From NCBI RefSeq assembly GCF_029870285.1, contig NZ_JACSYA010000028.1:7121-71120 (forward strand): a stretch of 64,000 bases of DNA, written 5' to 3'. The position numbers and the translations under genes are program-made. The DNA is from Delftia sp. PS-11. GTDB lineage: Bacteria > Pseudomonadota > Gammaproteobacteria > Burkholderiales > Burkholderiaceae_C. The notes beneath the pieces were generated by a model. It was not told the origin of the DNA, made no database searches, and saw only the letters and a program-made list of their open reading frames with translations. Shown one piece after another: positions 9,076-16,700 of the stretch. The number at the start of each line of letters is the position of its first letter. The first letter of the stretch is position 1.

Positions 9076-10707
9076 ATGGCACACCGCTTTTCCCTGCTCG
9101 CCCTGGCGGCTGCCTGCGCCGCCTGGGCCGGCGCACCGGCCCAGGCACAGGAAACCACCATGGCCCGCGCGCCAATTGCACGCGTCACCCTGTACCCGGG
9201 CGTGGCCTCGGTGGAGCGCACGGCGCGCATCACGGCGGCCACGCGCCAGCTGGTGTTCGATTGCCTGCCCGGCAGCATCGAACCGCAGAGCCTGCAGGTC
9301 AGCGCCGATGCCGGCGTGCGCCTGGGCGACTACAAGCTGCAGCTGCAGCCGCGCGAGCTGGCCTCCACGGCCTGCGCCAGCCCGCTGGAGCAACAGATCC
9401 GGTCGCTGGAAGACCAGCTCGCGGCGCTGGAGGCCGACGAGGCAGCGGCCAAGCTCGTGGGCCACTATCTCCAGAGCCTTGCCCAACCAGGCGGCGATGG
9501 AGCCAGCACTGCGCCCCTGCCTGCTGCCAGCCAGCTGGGCGCTGCCACCGAGGCGCTGCGCGCCACCAGCCGTGGCAACACGCTGCGCGCCCACCAGATC
9601 CTGCGCCAGAAGCAGGCCCTGCAGGAGCAGCTCAAGCCACTGCAGCTCGAACGCGACCGCACGGGCGCGGGCAATTCCCAGGTGATGAAGGTCACCGTGC
9701 AGCTGGCAAGCGCGACCGACGCCCAGGTGCAGCTGACCTACCAGGTGCGCGGCCCGAGCTGGCAGCCCAGCTACCGCGCCCAGCTCGACCCCGCCAAGGG
9801 CACGGTGGCCATCGAGCGCCTGGCACTGGTGGCCCAGAACAGCGGCGAGGACTGGAGCCAGGTGCAACTGCTGCTGTCCACGGGCCAGCCCTCGCGCAGC
9901 ACCCAGGGCAGGCTGCCCGCGCCCTGGACCCTTGACGTGGAACGGCCGCGCCCCGCCGCTGCCATGGCGCCGATGATGGCACCTGCCCCGGCCCCGGCTG
10001 CGATGTTGGCCCGCAAGGAAATGTCCCCGGCCGCCGATGCCCCTGCATCTCTGCCGGTGCTGGATGTCTCCAGCCTCCAGACCGCCTATGCCACCCAGTT
10101 CTCGGTGCCCTACCGCATCAGCGTGCCCTCCAGCAGCGAGCGCGTGACGCTGGCACTGGGCGCGCAGAACCTGCCCACCACCCTGCTCACGCGCACAGCG
10201 CCCGCCGTGGAGGAAGCCGCCTACCTGGTGGCCCAGCTGGCCGTGCCAGCCGGTGTCTGGCCCGCAGGCCCCGTGGCGCTGTTCCGCGACAGCGCCTTCG
10301 TCGGCCAGGGCTGGCTGGACTTGGGCAACGCCGCCGCGCTGGCCCAGGGCCTGTCCTTCGGGCGCGATGAACAGGTCACCGTGCGCAACCTGCCCGTGGA
10401 CTCGGCCACGGCAAGCAGCGGCATGCTCGGCAGCAGCACCGAGCGCCAGATCACGCGCCGCTTCCGGGTGGACAACCGCCATGACCGCGCCATCGAACTG
10501 CAGGTGGTGGATGCAGCGCCCGTCTCGCGCAACGAGCAGATCCGCGTGCAGTCCCAGTACAGCCCGCAGCCGGCCACCACGCGCTGGAACGAGCGCAACG
10601 GCATGATCGCCTGGCAGCAGACGCTGGCCGCAGGCGCCAATGCCAGCTTCGAGGCGCGCCACCAGATCCGCCATCCGCAGGACCTGCAGGTCGAGGAACG
10701 CCAGTAA
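9076..10707 (+). CDS. Exported DUF4139 (MuiA-like) protein
   Basis: 543 residues. A Sec signal peptide (MAHRFSLLALAAACAAWAGA...AQAQ) is followed by an N-terminal DUF4140-type domain (ITRVTLYPG-like, here IARVTLYPGVASVERTARI), a short coiled coil (LEQQIRSLEDQLAALEADEA, about residues 105-125) and a C-terminal DUF4139 domain (YQVRGPSWQPSYRAQLD). An Ala/Pro/Met-rich linker lies near residue 300. Relatives are annotated as mucoidy-inhibitor MuiA family; molecular function is unknown. The ATG at 9076 is chosen because it gives a clean signal peptide; AAGGAC lies just upstream. Confidence 0.8.
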   Translation: MAHRFSLLALAAACAAWAGAPAQAQETTMARAPIARVTLYPGVASVERTARITAATRQLVFDCLPGSIEPQSLQVSADAGVRLGDYKLQLQPRELASTACASPLEQQIRSLEDQLAALEADEAAAKLVGHYLQSLAQPGGDGASTAPLPAASQLGAATEALRATSRGNTLRAHQILRQKQALQEQLKPLQLERDRTGAGNSQVMKVTVQLASATDAQVQLTYQVRGPSWQPSYRAQLDPAKGTVAIERLALVAQNSGEDWSQVQLLLSTGQPSRSTQGRLPAPWTLDVERPRPAAAMAPMMAPAPAPAAMLARKEMSPAADAPASLPVLDVSSLQTAYATQFSVPYRISVPSSSERVTLALGAQNLPTTLLTRTAPAVEEAAYLVAQLAVPAGVWPAGPVALFRDSAFVGQGWLDLGNAAALAQGLSFGRDEQVTVRNLPVDSATASSGMLGSSTERQITRRFRVDNRHDRAIELQVVDAAPVSRNEQIRVQSQYSPQPATTRWNERNGMIAWQQTLAAGANASFEARHQIRHPQDLQVEERQ

Positions 10708-10748
10708 GGCACCCCAGAGCGCCCGGAGGCGCCGCTTATGATCACGGC

Positions 10749-11333
10749 ATGAGTGACGCGCCCCTGCGGCCGGAGGTTTCCGGCGATCCTGCTTTCCCCC
10801 AGAACCCTGCTGCGGCCCGCCCTGCGGGCAGCATGGCGCGCCCCACGGTGGAATTCATGATGGCCCATCCGGCCCATTTCATCGCCATGGGCCTGGGCTC
10901 GGGCCTGGGGCGCATCGCGCCCGGCACGGTGGGCACGCTCTGGGCCTGGCTGTCCTATCTGCTGCTGCAGCAATGGTTCACGCCGCAGCAGATCGGCCTG
11001 CTGATCGCAGGCAGCCTGCCGCTGGGCTGGTGGGCCTGCACGGTCACAGCGCGCCACATGCGCGTGGCCGATCCCGGCAACCTCGTCTGGGACGAGATCG
11101 TGGCCTTCTGGCTGGTGCTGTGGCTGGTCATGCCCACCGGTTTCTGGGGGCAGTGCATCGCGTTTGCGCTGTTCCGCTTTTTCGACGCCGTCAAACCACA
11201 GCCCGTGAAATGGGCCGACCGCCTGTTCAAGGGCTTTGGCTGGCGCGGCGGCTGGGGCATCATGTTCGATGATCTGGTCGCTGCGTTCTGCACGCTGCTG
11301 GTGATTGCGCTGTGGCGGCATTTCATGGGCTGA
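10749..11333 (+). CDS. pgpA: Phosphatidylglycerophosphatase A
   Basis: 194 residues. PgpA removes the phosphate from phosphatidylglycerol phosphate at the inner membrane to give phosphatidylglycerol. The signature GSGLGRIAPGTVGTL and the acidic DEIVAFWLVLWLV segment are present, with about four hydrophobic helices. A polar N-terminal extension of about 35 residues precedes the family start, so a start at the Met before ARPTVEFMMAHPAHF is also possible. It is the last core gene before a block of accessory DNA; pncC/cinA, its usual neighbour, resumes about 7.8 kb downstream. Confidence 0.93.
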   Translation: MSDAPLRPEVSGDPAFPQNPAAARPAGSMARPTVEFMMAHPAHFIAMGLGSGLGRIAPGTVGTLWAWLSYLLLQQWFTPQQIGLLIAGSLPLGWWACTVTARHMRVADPGNLVWDEIVAFWLVLWLVMPTGFWGQCIAFALFRFFDAVKPQPVKWADRLFKGFGWRGGWGIMFDDLVAAFCTLLVIALWRHFMG

Positions 11334-11395
11334 TCCATCGCATGCCCGGCACGCGCCGGGCCCTCATGGCGAGGCGCCATCACCCCACGGATTAA

Positions 11396-11443
11396 TTGAC
11401 TGTACGGCTGATATCCGTATGATCCGAGTTCTATTCTAGGAGA
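11396..11443 (+). promoter_or_regulatory. Promoter, dyad and ribosome site of the GNAT toxin-antitoxin pair
   Basis: TTGACT (11396-11401) and TATGAT (11418-11423) are spaced by 16 bases, a strong sigma-70 promoter. Between them sits an inverted repeat TACGG-N7-CCGTA (11403-11407 and 11415-11419), well placed for autorepression by the antitoxin/toxin complex. AGGAGA at 11438-11443 is the ribosome-binding site for the ATG at 11450. Confidence 0.7.
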
Positions 11444-11449
11444 ACCGAC

Positions 11450-11731
11450 ATGGGCGCGCTCGCACTCAAAGATGCTCGCATGGAGCTCAAGACCACCAAG
11501 GAAGCCAAGGAGCTGCTGAGCAAGGCCGCCGTCCTGGGCGGCATGGACCTGTCATCCTTCATGCTGTCGGCCGCCATGGAAAAGGCGCGCGAGATCCTGC
11601 TCGACCACACCTCCATCCAACTCTCGGTGCAAGGGCAGGCGCAGTTGGCCATCGTGCTGCAGAAGCCGGTTGCTCCGACCGAGGCCATGAAGGAACTGCG
11701 CCGCACGCCCCGCTTGAAAGTGCGTGAATGA
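11450..11731 (+). CDS. DUF1778 ribbon-helix-helix antitoxin (TacA-like)
   Basis: 93 residues. The N-terminal part (ARMELKTTKEAKELLSKAAVL, then MDLSSFMLSAAMEKAREIL) has the shape of DUF1778 antitoxins, small ribbon-helix-helix DNA-binding proteins that neutralise a GNAT toxin with their C-terminal tail. The stop overlaps the next ATG by four bases (ATGA, 11728-11731), the classical toxin-antitoxin layout. Repression of its own promoter through the dyad at 11403-11419 is inferred. Confidence 0.85.
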   Translation: MGALALKDARMELKTTKEAKELLSKAAVLGGMDLSSFMLSAAMEKAREILLDHTSIQLSVQGQAQLAIVLQKPVAPTEAMKELRRTPRLKVRE

Positions 11732-12237
11732 GTTTTTTCATCACTCGCTTCGATCCAGGTGCGAAGTATGGGGGCTACAACCAGTTCGATTGCCAGCACG
11801 CCGTCATCAACAAGTTCGTCAAGGACTCGCTCAAGAAACAGGTCAAGCAAGGCCTGAGCGTGGCCTACGCACTGCTGGAAGAGGATGGCGACACGCAGCG
11901 ATTCGCCGGCTTCTTCACGATCGCCAGCCACACCATTGCACTGTCGGCACTGGGCGCCCTGCAGCGTGGCGGTCTCCCCAAAACCATTCCCTGTATCCGC
12001 TTGATCATGCTCGGGGTTCACCATGCCGATGCAGGCCAGGGTCTTGGCTTGCAGCTCATGAACCATGCGCTGGACATCGTGAAGGTGGGGGCACAGAGCA
12101 TCGGGAGTTACGGCCTGTACCTGGATGCCGACGCGGGGGCGTTCGGTTTCTATCAGAAGCTGGGCTTTGTGCCGCTGGAGGGCGACAAGAGCCCCGCGCC
12201 TTCGCCCATGTTCTTGCCCATGTCGGCGATTCCCTGA
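11728..12237 (+). CDS. GNAT acetyltransferase toxin (TacT-like)
   Basis: 169 residues, the normal size of TacT/AtaT toxins, which acetylate the amino group of aminoacyl-tRNA and stop translation. Visible features are the N-terminal FDCQHAVINKFVKDSLKKQ block typical of the DUF1778-linked group, the acetyl-CoA loop HHADAGQGLGLQLMNHAL, and the C-terminal FYQKLGFVPL with the Tyr that acts as general acid in the family. It appears intact and is coupled to the antitoxin. The pair is the first item in the DNA block between pgpA and pncC. Confidence 0.88.
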   Translation: MSFFITRFDPGAKYGGYNQFDCQHAVINKFVKDSLKKQVKQGLSVAYALLEEDGDTQRFAGFFTIASHTIALSALGALQRGGLPKTIPCIRLIMLGVHHADAGQGLGLQLMNHALDIVKVGAQSIGSYGLYLDADAGAFGFYQKLGFVPLEGDKSPAPSPMFLPMSAIP

Positions 12238-12578
12238 GTCAGGCCGGCTACGGGACAGCACAAGCCGATAGGTCTCGTGGGGTCGATTTCCCATGACCGT
12301 AGCTACAACTGGGAAACCATTGATCGGCCAATCGGGAGTGCGACTTGGCAGATTTTCTGCCAGAGCTGCAGGAACTTCACCATTTACCGTACCGCCCCCC
12401 GTACATTGCGGCCCACACAGGCTATTGATGGATGGGACGAGTCCGGTGCATGTCAAGATAGTTGTCGCCTGATTCATGCGCGTCGTGGCGTTTTATTCAG
12501 TGCCGATGCCGTCGCCCAAGTCTATCGTCTCGAACTCCTGCTGCGCCCAGCCCATCTCTGTGCCCCCTCTTCAGTCCA
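12238..12578. other. Non-coding stretch after the toxin gene
   Basis: No convincing gene. Reading frames here give proline- and arginine-poor random-looking peptides without a ribosome site. A 7-base inverted repeat (TTTCCCA at 12287-12293, TGGGAAA at 12310-12316) is the only structure seen; it may be a weak terminator or an old recombination point. Base composition drops slightly relative to the core genes, in keeping with decayed accessory DNA. Confidence 0.5.
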
Positions 12579-12656
12579 TCAGATGGCTATCTTACGGACT
12601 TGTGTGTAATGGGATGGGTATAGCCCGGAGTGGTCGATGCGGTTGAACGGGTCACC
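12579..12656 (-). pseudogene. Orphan Rhs core tip (displaced 3' fragment)
   Basis: Read leftward, 12618-12656 encodes GDPFNRIDHSGLY, which lines up with GDPINRIDPTGLY at the end of the Rhs core of the large gene upstream (near 14640). It then runs PSHYTQVRKIAI to a stop at 12579. The conserved PxxxxDPxGL motif is degraded to DHSGL and there is no start codon or ribosome site. It directly follows the stop of the beta-helix gene. This is the pattern of a leftover Rhs tip plus displaced tail after replacement of the variable end. The identity rests on 13 residues, but at the expected place and strand. Confidence 0.65.
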
Positions 12657-12685
12657 GCATATGGCCGTCGAATACCTGCATTCCA

Positions 12686-13711
12686 TCAGGGCCTGCCTTT
12701 TGAAATGTTTCCACTCTCCGTTGTGGTACTGGCCGCATCCTTGCGCACCTGCAATGTGATCTCTTCAAACAGATTGCCCTCGATCACTACGCCCTTGGAC
12801 TCCAGCAGGTTGATGCCAGCCTGGGGTTCCTCTTCATTCTTCCTGAACAGCCCACGGCGCTTCACGATGAAGCGGTTGTTGCGGATGATGGAGCCATCGG
12901 CATCGCGCAACTTGAGGATGGCGGGCAGCGGCGCCTTGTCGCGCGGGTCCATGTGCACGATGAAGGTATTGCCCTCGACCAGGGAGCGTGGGCCATACAG
13001 GTAAACGGCGGTGCGGCCATCGACCTCGATGGTGTTGTTGCGCACCACGTTGTCCGCCCCCGCCATGACAATGCCACGACCACCGGACTGGATCTGGAGG
13101 TTTTCTGCGGTGTAGAAGGTGGGTGGGGAGTAGTCCCAAATACCCGCGAATGTACGGCTGTAGCCGACTTCTTTGATTGCTGGACGATCTTCTGTCAATT
13201 CCTGTAGTCTCTGACGGCCTTCTATGTAGGGCGCCAAATCTATACCAATACCCAATGGCCCAGGGGTTTCGATTACGCCGTTGTGAACTGCCAAGTGAGT
13301 CAGCGATTTGCTATTCATGCCTATGCCGCGAGTATTTTCAAACGGCTTGCCAGATATAAGATGTTTCCTTAGATCAATGTTGGAATGGCTGTCTTCTGAG
13401 AAACTAATTACACTGCCCTGACCAGCCTCGTCTGTAGGTGACCCTCGTACCCTGCCATTAATCGGATCTCTTAATTTTCTTTGTACAAAGTCGTGAATTA
13501 CACAGTGATCACCTCTTCCGCTGACATACTCAACAATAGGATGAAATCCACCTCGATATTTGACGGGACTGCAGCCATCTGGCAATGGACCTTTGTCGCT
13601 GGGAGGATGGCGACTTTCCACCCATTCTTCCCAAGTCATGCCTTGGGAAAGTCCGGAAGATAAAATTACCAAGATGAATGTCAGTGATTTAAATTTCATA
13701 CTGGCTTGCAT
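12686..13711 (-). CDS. Exported right-handed beta-helix protein coupled to the Rhs gene
   Basis: 341 residues. A signal peptide (MKFKSLTFILVILSSGLSQG) starts at residue 5. The C-terminal half shows repeated beta-helix rungs with asparagine turns: NVVRNNTIEVDGRTAVYL, LVEGNTFIVHMD, IIRNNRFIVKRR and VVIEGNLFEEI, as in pectate-lyase-like folds. The N-terminal half is not recognised. The ATG at 13711 has AGGAG six bases upstream and overlaps the Rhs stop by 16 bases, so the two are translationally coupled; an ATG at 13699 is the alternative. This is the slot normally held by the immunity gene of an Rhs toxin. A periplasmic immunity protein or a second effector are both possible. The 5' half is AT-rich, like the Rhs tail. 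Confidence 0.7.
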   Translation of the reverse strand: MQASMKFKSLTFILVILSSGLSQGMTWEEWVESRHPPSDKGPLPDGCSPVKYRGGFHPIVEYVSGRGDHCVIHDFVQRKLRDPINGRVRGSPTDEAGQGSVISFSEDSHSNIDLRKHLISGKPFENTRGIGMNSKSLTHLAVHNGVIETPGPLGIGIDLAPYIEGRQRLQELTEDRPAIKEVGYSRTFAGIWDYSPPTFYTAENLQIQSGGRGIVMAGADNVVRNNTIEVDGRTAVYLYGPRSLVEGNTFIVHMDPRDKAPLPAILKLRDADGSIIRNNRFIVKRRGLFRKNEEEPQAGINLLESKGVVIEGNLFEEITLQVRKDAASTTTESGNISKGRP

Positions 13712-16700
13712 ATGGTACTCCTGGGTAAGCAGACGCCTGGGTATTTTTCTTCTTGCCCAACGAGCCCTCCAAGAAATTTTTCCCTATTAGAGTTGGCTTG
13801 TCTTTCACTGTAAGCTCCAGACTCTGAATTTTTAAGGTTAATTTCTATTGATTCAACCAATCCTTCCTTTTGACCTTTCTTTGTCGGCTTTAGCTTTCCA
13901 TCATTTATCCATGATTTGATGGCATCTTCTAGCATATTAAATTTATTTTGTGAATTTCTGCCAGTCTCTCTAATAGAATTAAATCTCTCCAGTACTTTTT
14001 CTATCTCTTTAAAACTGACCGCCGGATTTTTCCCGTACCGCGTCAGAAACTCATAAACCGCCCTCTCACCCTGCAGCGATCGATACTCCCGCCTGTCCCA
14101 ATAAGGCACATCTGGATCAGGCATATTCCCCAGCATTGGCATGTCCTCGTCATAGGTGTAATCCGGCTCGGACCCTGCAAACCCATGCCCTATGCCAAGC
14201 TTCACGCTGATGGCATCGAACGGCCGGTTGTCCTTGTCCCGGTGGCTGAAGGTGTCCAGATACGCATGCAGGAATTCCCCCAGAAACTGGAACTCGGCGC
14301 AGGGCTGCTCCGGGTTGCCCAGCCGGCTGGCGTTGAGCAGGTTCTGTAACTGCGGGCTCAGGTTGCCCACCACGCTGTTGACGTTGCTGTTGTCGTAGGG
14401 CGTGAGGGTGTTGCCCTCTTCATCCGACAACGTGAAGTGGTACCACAGCAGCTGCCTTTTGTTCTTGAAGATGGAGCCGATCGTCTTGACCACGGTTGCA
14501 TCATCCAGTGGCCGGGTGATGGGGTTGTCATCCACATACTGCGAAGCCAGCGCCGTGATGCGCGCAGGCTCGTAGTCCAGCCCGGCGGCCAGGGCCAGAA
14601 AGAACACCATGTAGTAATGCATGTCCTCCTGGTACAGGCCGGTCGGATCGATCCTGTTGATCGGGTCACCTCCCGCATACAGGTAGGCATCGGGCCCGTC
14701 CGGATAGCCCAGCGGGTCGGGCTGCAGGTAGCGTCCCGCAGCCGGGTCGTAGGTGCGGTGCCAGTTGTCGTGCAGACCTGTTTCCGCATCGAAGTACTGG
14801 CCCGGCAGGCGCAGGTTGAGCACGGCCTGCTCGCCGAGGCGGGTCTTTTCTGCCGCTGGCTGCATCTCAGGCCCGCCCCAGGGTGTCTGGCTGCTGCGCC
14901 AGACCACGCGCTGGCGCTCGTCGGTCATGGCCTGCGGGCTGCCCCGGTGGTCGTTGTGGATGTACAGCGTGCGTGCCTTGCCGCTGGGGTTGTCGGGGTT
15001 GTGGGCCGACTCCAGCTTGGCGATGGGTATCGCACGTGTGCCTTCGCTCAGGTACAGGTACTGGCTGGTGATGCGACCTTCGCCGTCCATTTCCGCTACC
15101 AGCAGGCCTGATTGCCACAGGTAGTGGCTGTGGTGCGCCATGCCGCCCCGGTGGACGGTCTTGCCTACGCGCTGGCCCTGGCTGTTGTAGCGGTAGCGGG
15201 CGATCAGCGTGCCTTGGAGGTCGCTGATGCTTTGCACCTGCCCGCTGGCAGTGTAGGTGTAGCGGTACTGGCGGTCTTGTGTGGTGCGGCCTTGCAGATC
15301 ATGCGCAAGGATGGCCTGGGACGGGGCCCTGCCGGGCATGGATACGGGTTGCAGGCGTGTGGCTTCGGCGGCATCCGCAGGCTCCGTGGCGGGCACCAGC
15401 ATGCCAAAGCCCCGATAGCGGTAGACGGTGTTGCGCAGCGCTGGGGGGCCGGCCTGCTCGATGGACTGGATGCGCGGCCCCACGCCGTAGCCGTAGCGCT
15501 GCGTGGCGATCTGTCCGATGGCCTGTTGCGTGAGCCGGCCTGCGATATCGTGGCGTCTGGTGGTGGTGATGCCGTTGCCTGCGGTGTATTGGCGCAGGCC
15601 GTTGAAGGGGTCAATCTGGATGCCGCTGGCCACGGTCTGCCAGGGCAGCATGCGTTCGAGCAAAGCGGTGGCGCTGGCGCCCAGCCAGTGGTCGCTGGTC
15701 TGCAGCAAAGCAGCCACCCAGGCGCTTTGCAGATGCAGACTTTGTACGCTGGCGCCTTCGCTGGCGGGGCCGCGCCGGGTGACGAGCACGCGGCCATCGG
15801 CCAGGGTTCGGCTGTGCACGAGACCGCCGCCTCCATAGCGCGTGGCGGTGCGGTAGCGGTGTGCGGTCTTGCCATCGGGCATGGCTAGGGCAATGCTGCG
15901 TTCCACGGGCCGGCCCAGCGCGTCGTAGATGATGCGTTCCCGCTGTTCGGGGCCATCGGCCTCGTGCAACAGGCTGCCCTGGTAGTGCAGTGTGGTGCTG
16001 CGCTGCGCGCTGTGGTCTGCACCCATGTCGCGGCGCGGGCCGGGCGCGGGTTCGTAGGTTTTGTTCAGCATCCGGCCGCTGCCGTAGTGGAGGTAGCGGG
16101 TGCTGCTGCCGTCGGCCCGGGTGTGCAGCAGGAGCCGGTCGGCGCTGTCGTAGCGCGCGCTTTGGCGGCCATGGGCGCCCAGGTCCATGAGGACGGTGCG
16201 GCCAAAGTCGTCTTTCAGGATCTTTTGCCGCTCGGAGCCGGCCAGCGCGCCCGTGGCGGGGGCGTTGCCAGGGCTGCCGGCTCCCGCCCCGGTCAATGCC
16301 AGGCGTGTGAAGCCGTCGGGGGTCTGGGACAGGCGTGCCTGCAGGGTGCCGCCTTGCAGCCAGCGGGTGCGGATGTCATCGCCGTCGATGTGCTGCAGCA
16401 GTTCGCCCGCATCGCCATAGGCGTAGCTGTCCAGCCGCCCGTCGGGCAGCAGGCGGTGGCTCAGGCGCCCTTGCGCGTCCCAGCCGAAGTAGGCGGCGCG
16501 CTCGGGTCGGTCCTGGCCCGGGCGGTACAGGCCCATGCGGGTGATGCGGCCTTCGCTGTCATGCTCTGTGCGCTGGCGGTGGCCTTGCGGGTCGCCCACA
16601 GTGACACTTCGGGTGTCGCCACCCTGGTAAGCCCATTCGACGCTCCGGCCTGCGGCGTCGGTGGCGCGGCTCAGGCGCCCCAGGGCGTCGTGGCGCACCT

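Noticed and set aside
7126..10674. Very long leftward open frame antisense to LysR, thiL and the DUF4139 gene
   Set aside because: The peptide is His/Gln/Gly/Arg-rich with no domain, typical of antisense frames in GC-rich DNA; the plus-strand genes have clear motifs and starts.
12287..12316. Insertion-sequence end
   Set aside because: There is only a single 7-base dyad; no transposase, partner end or target duplication was found.
12277..12609. 110-residue rightward frame after the GNAT toxin
   Set aside because: No ribosome site, no recognisable domain, and it runs antisense into the Rhs tip fragment.
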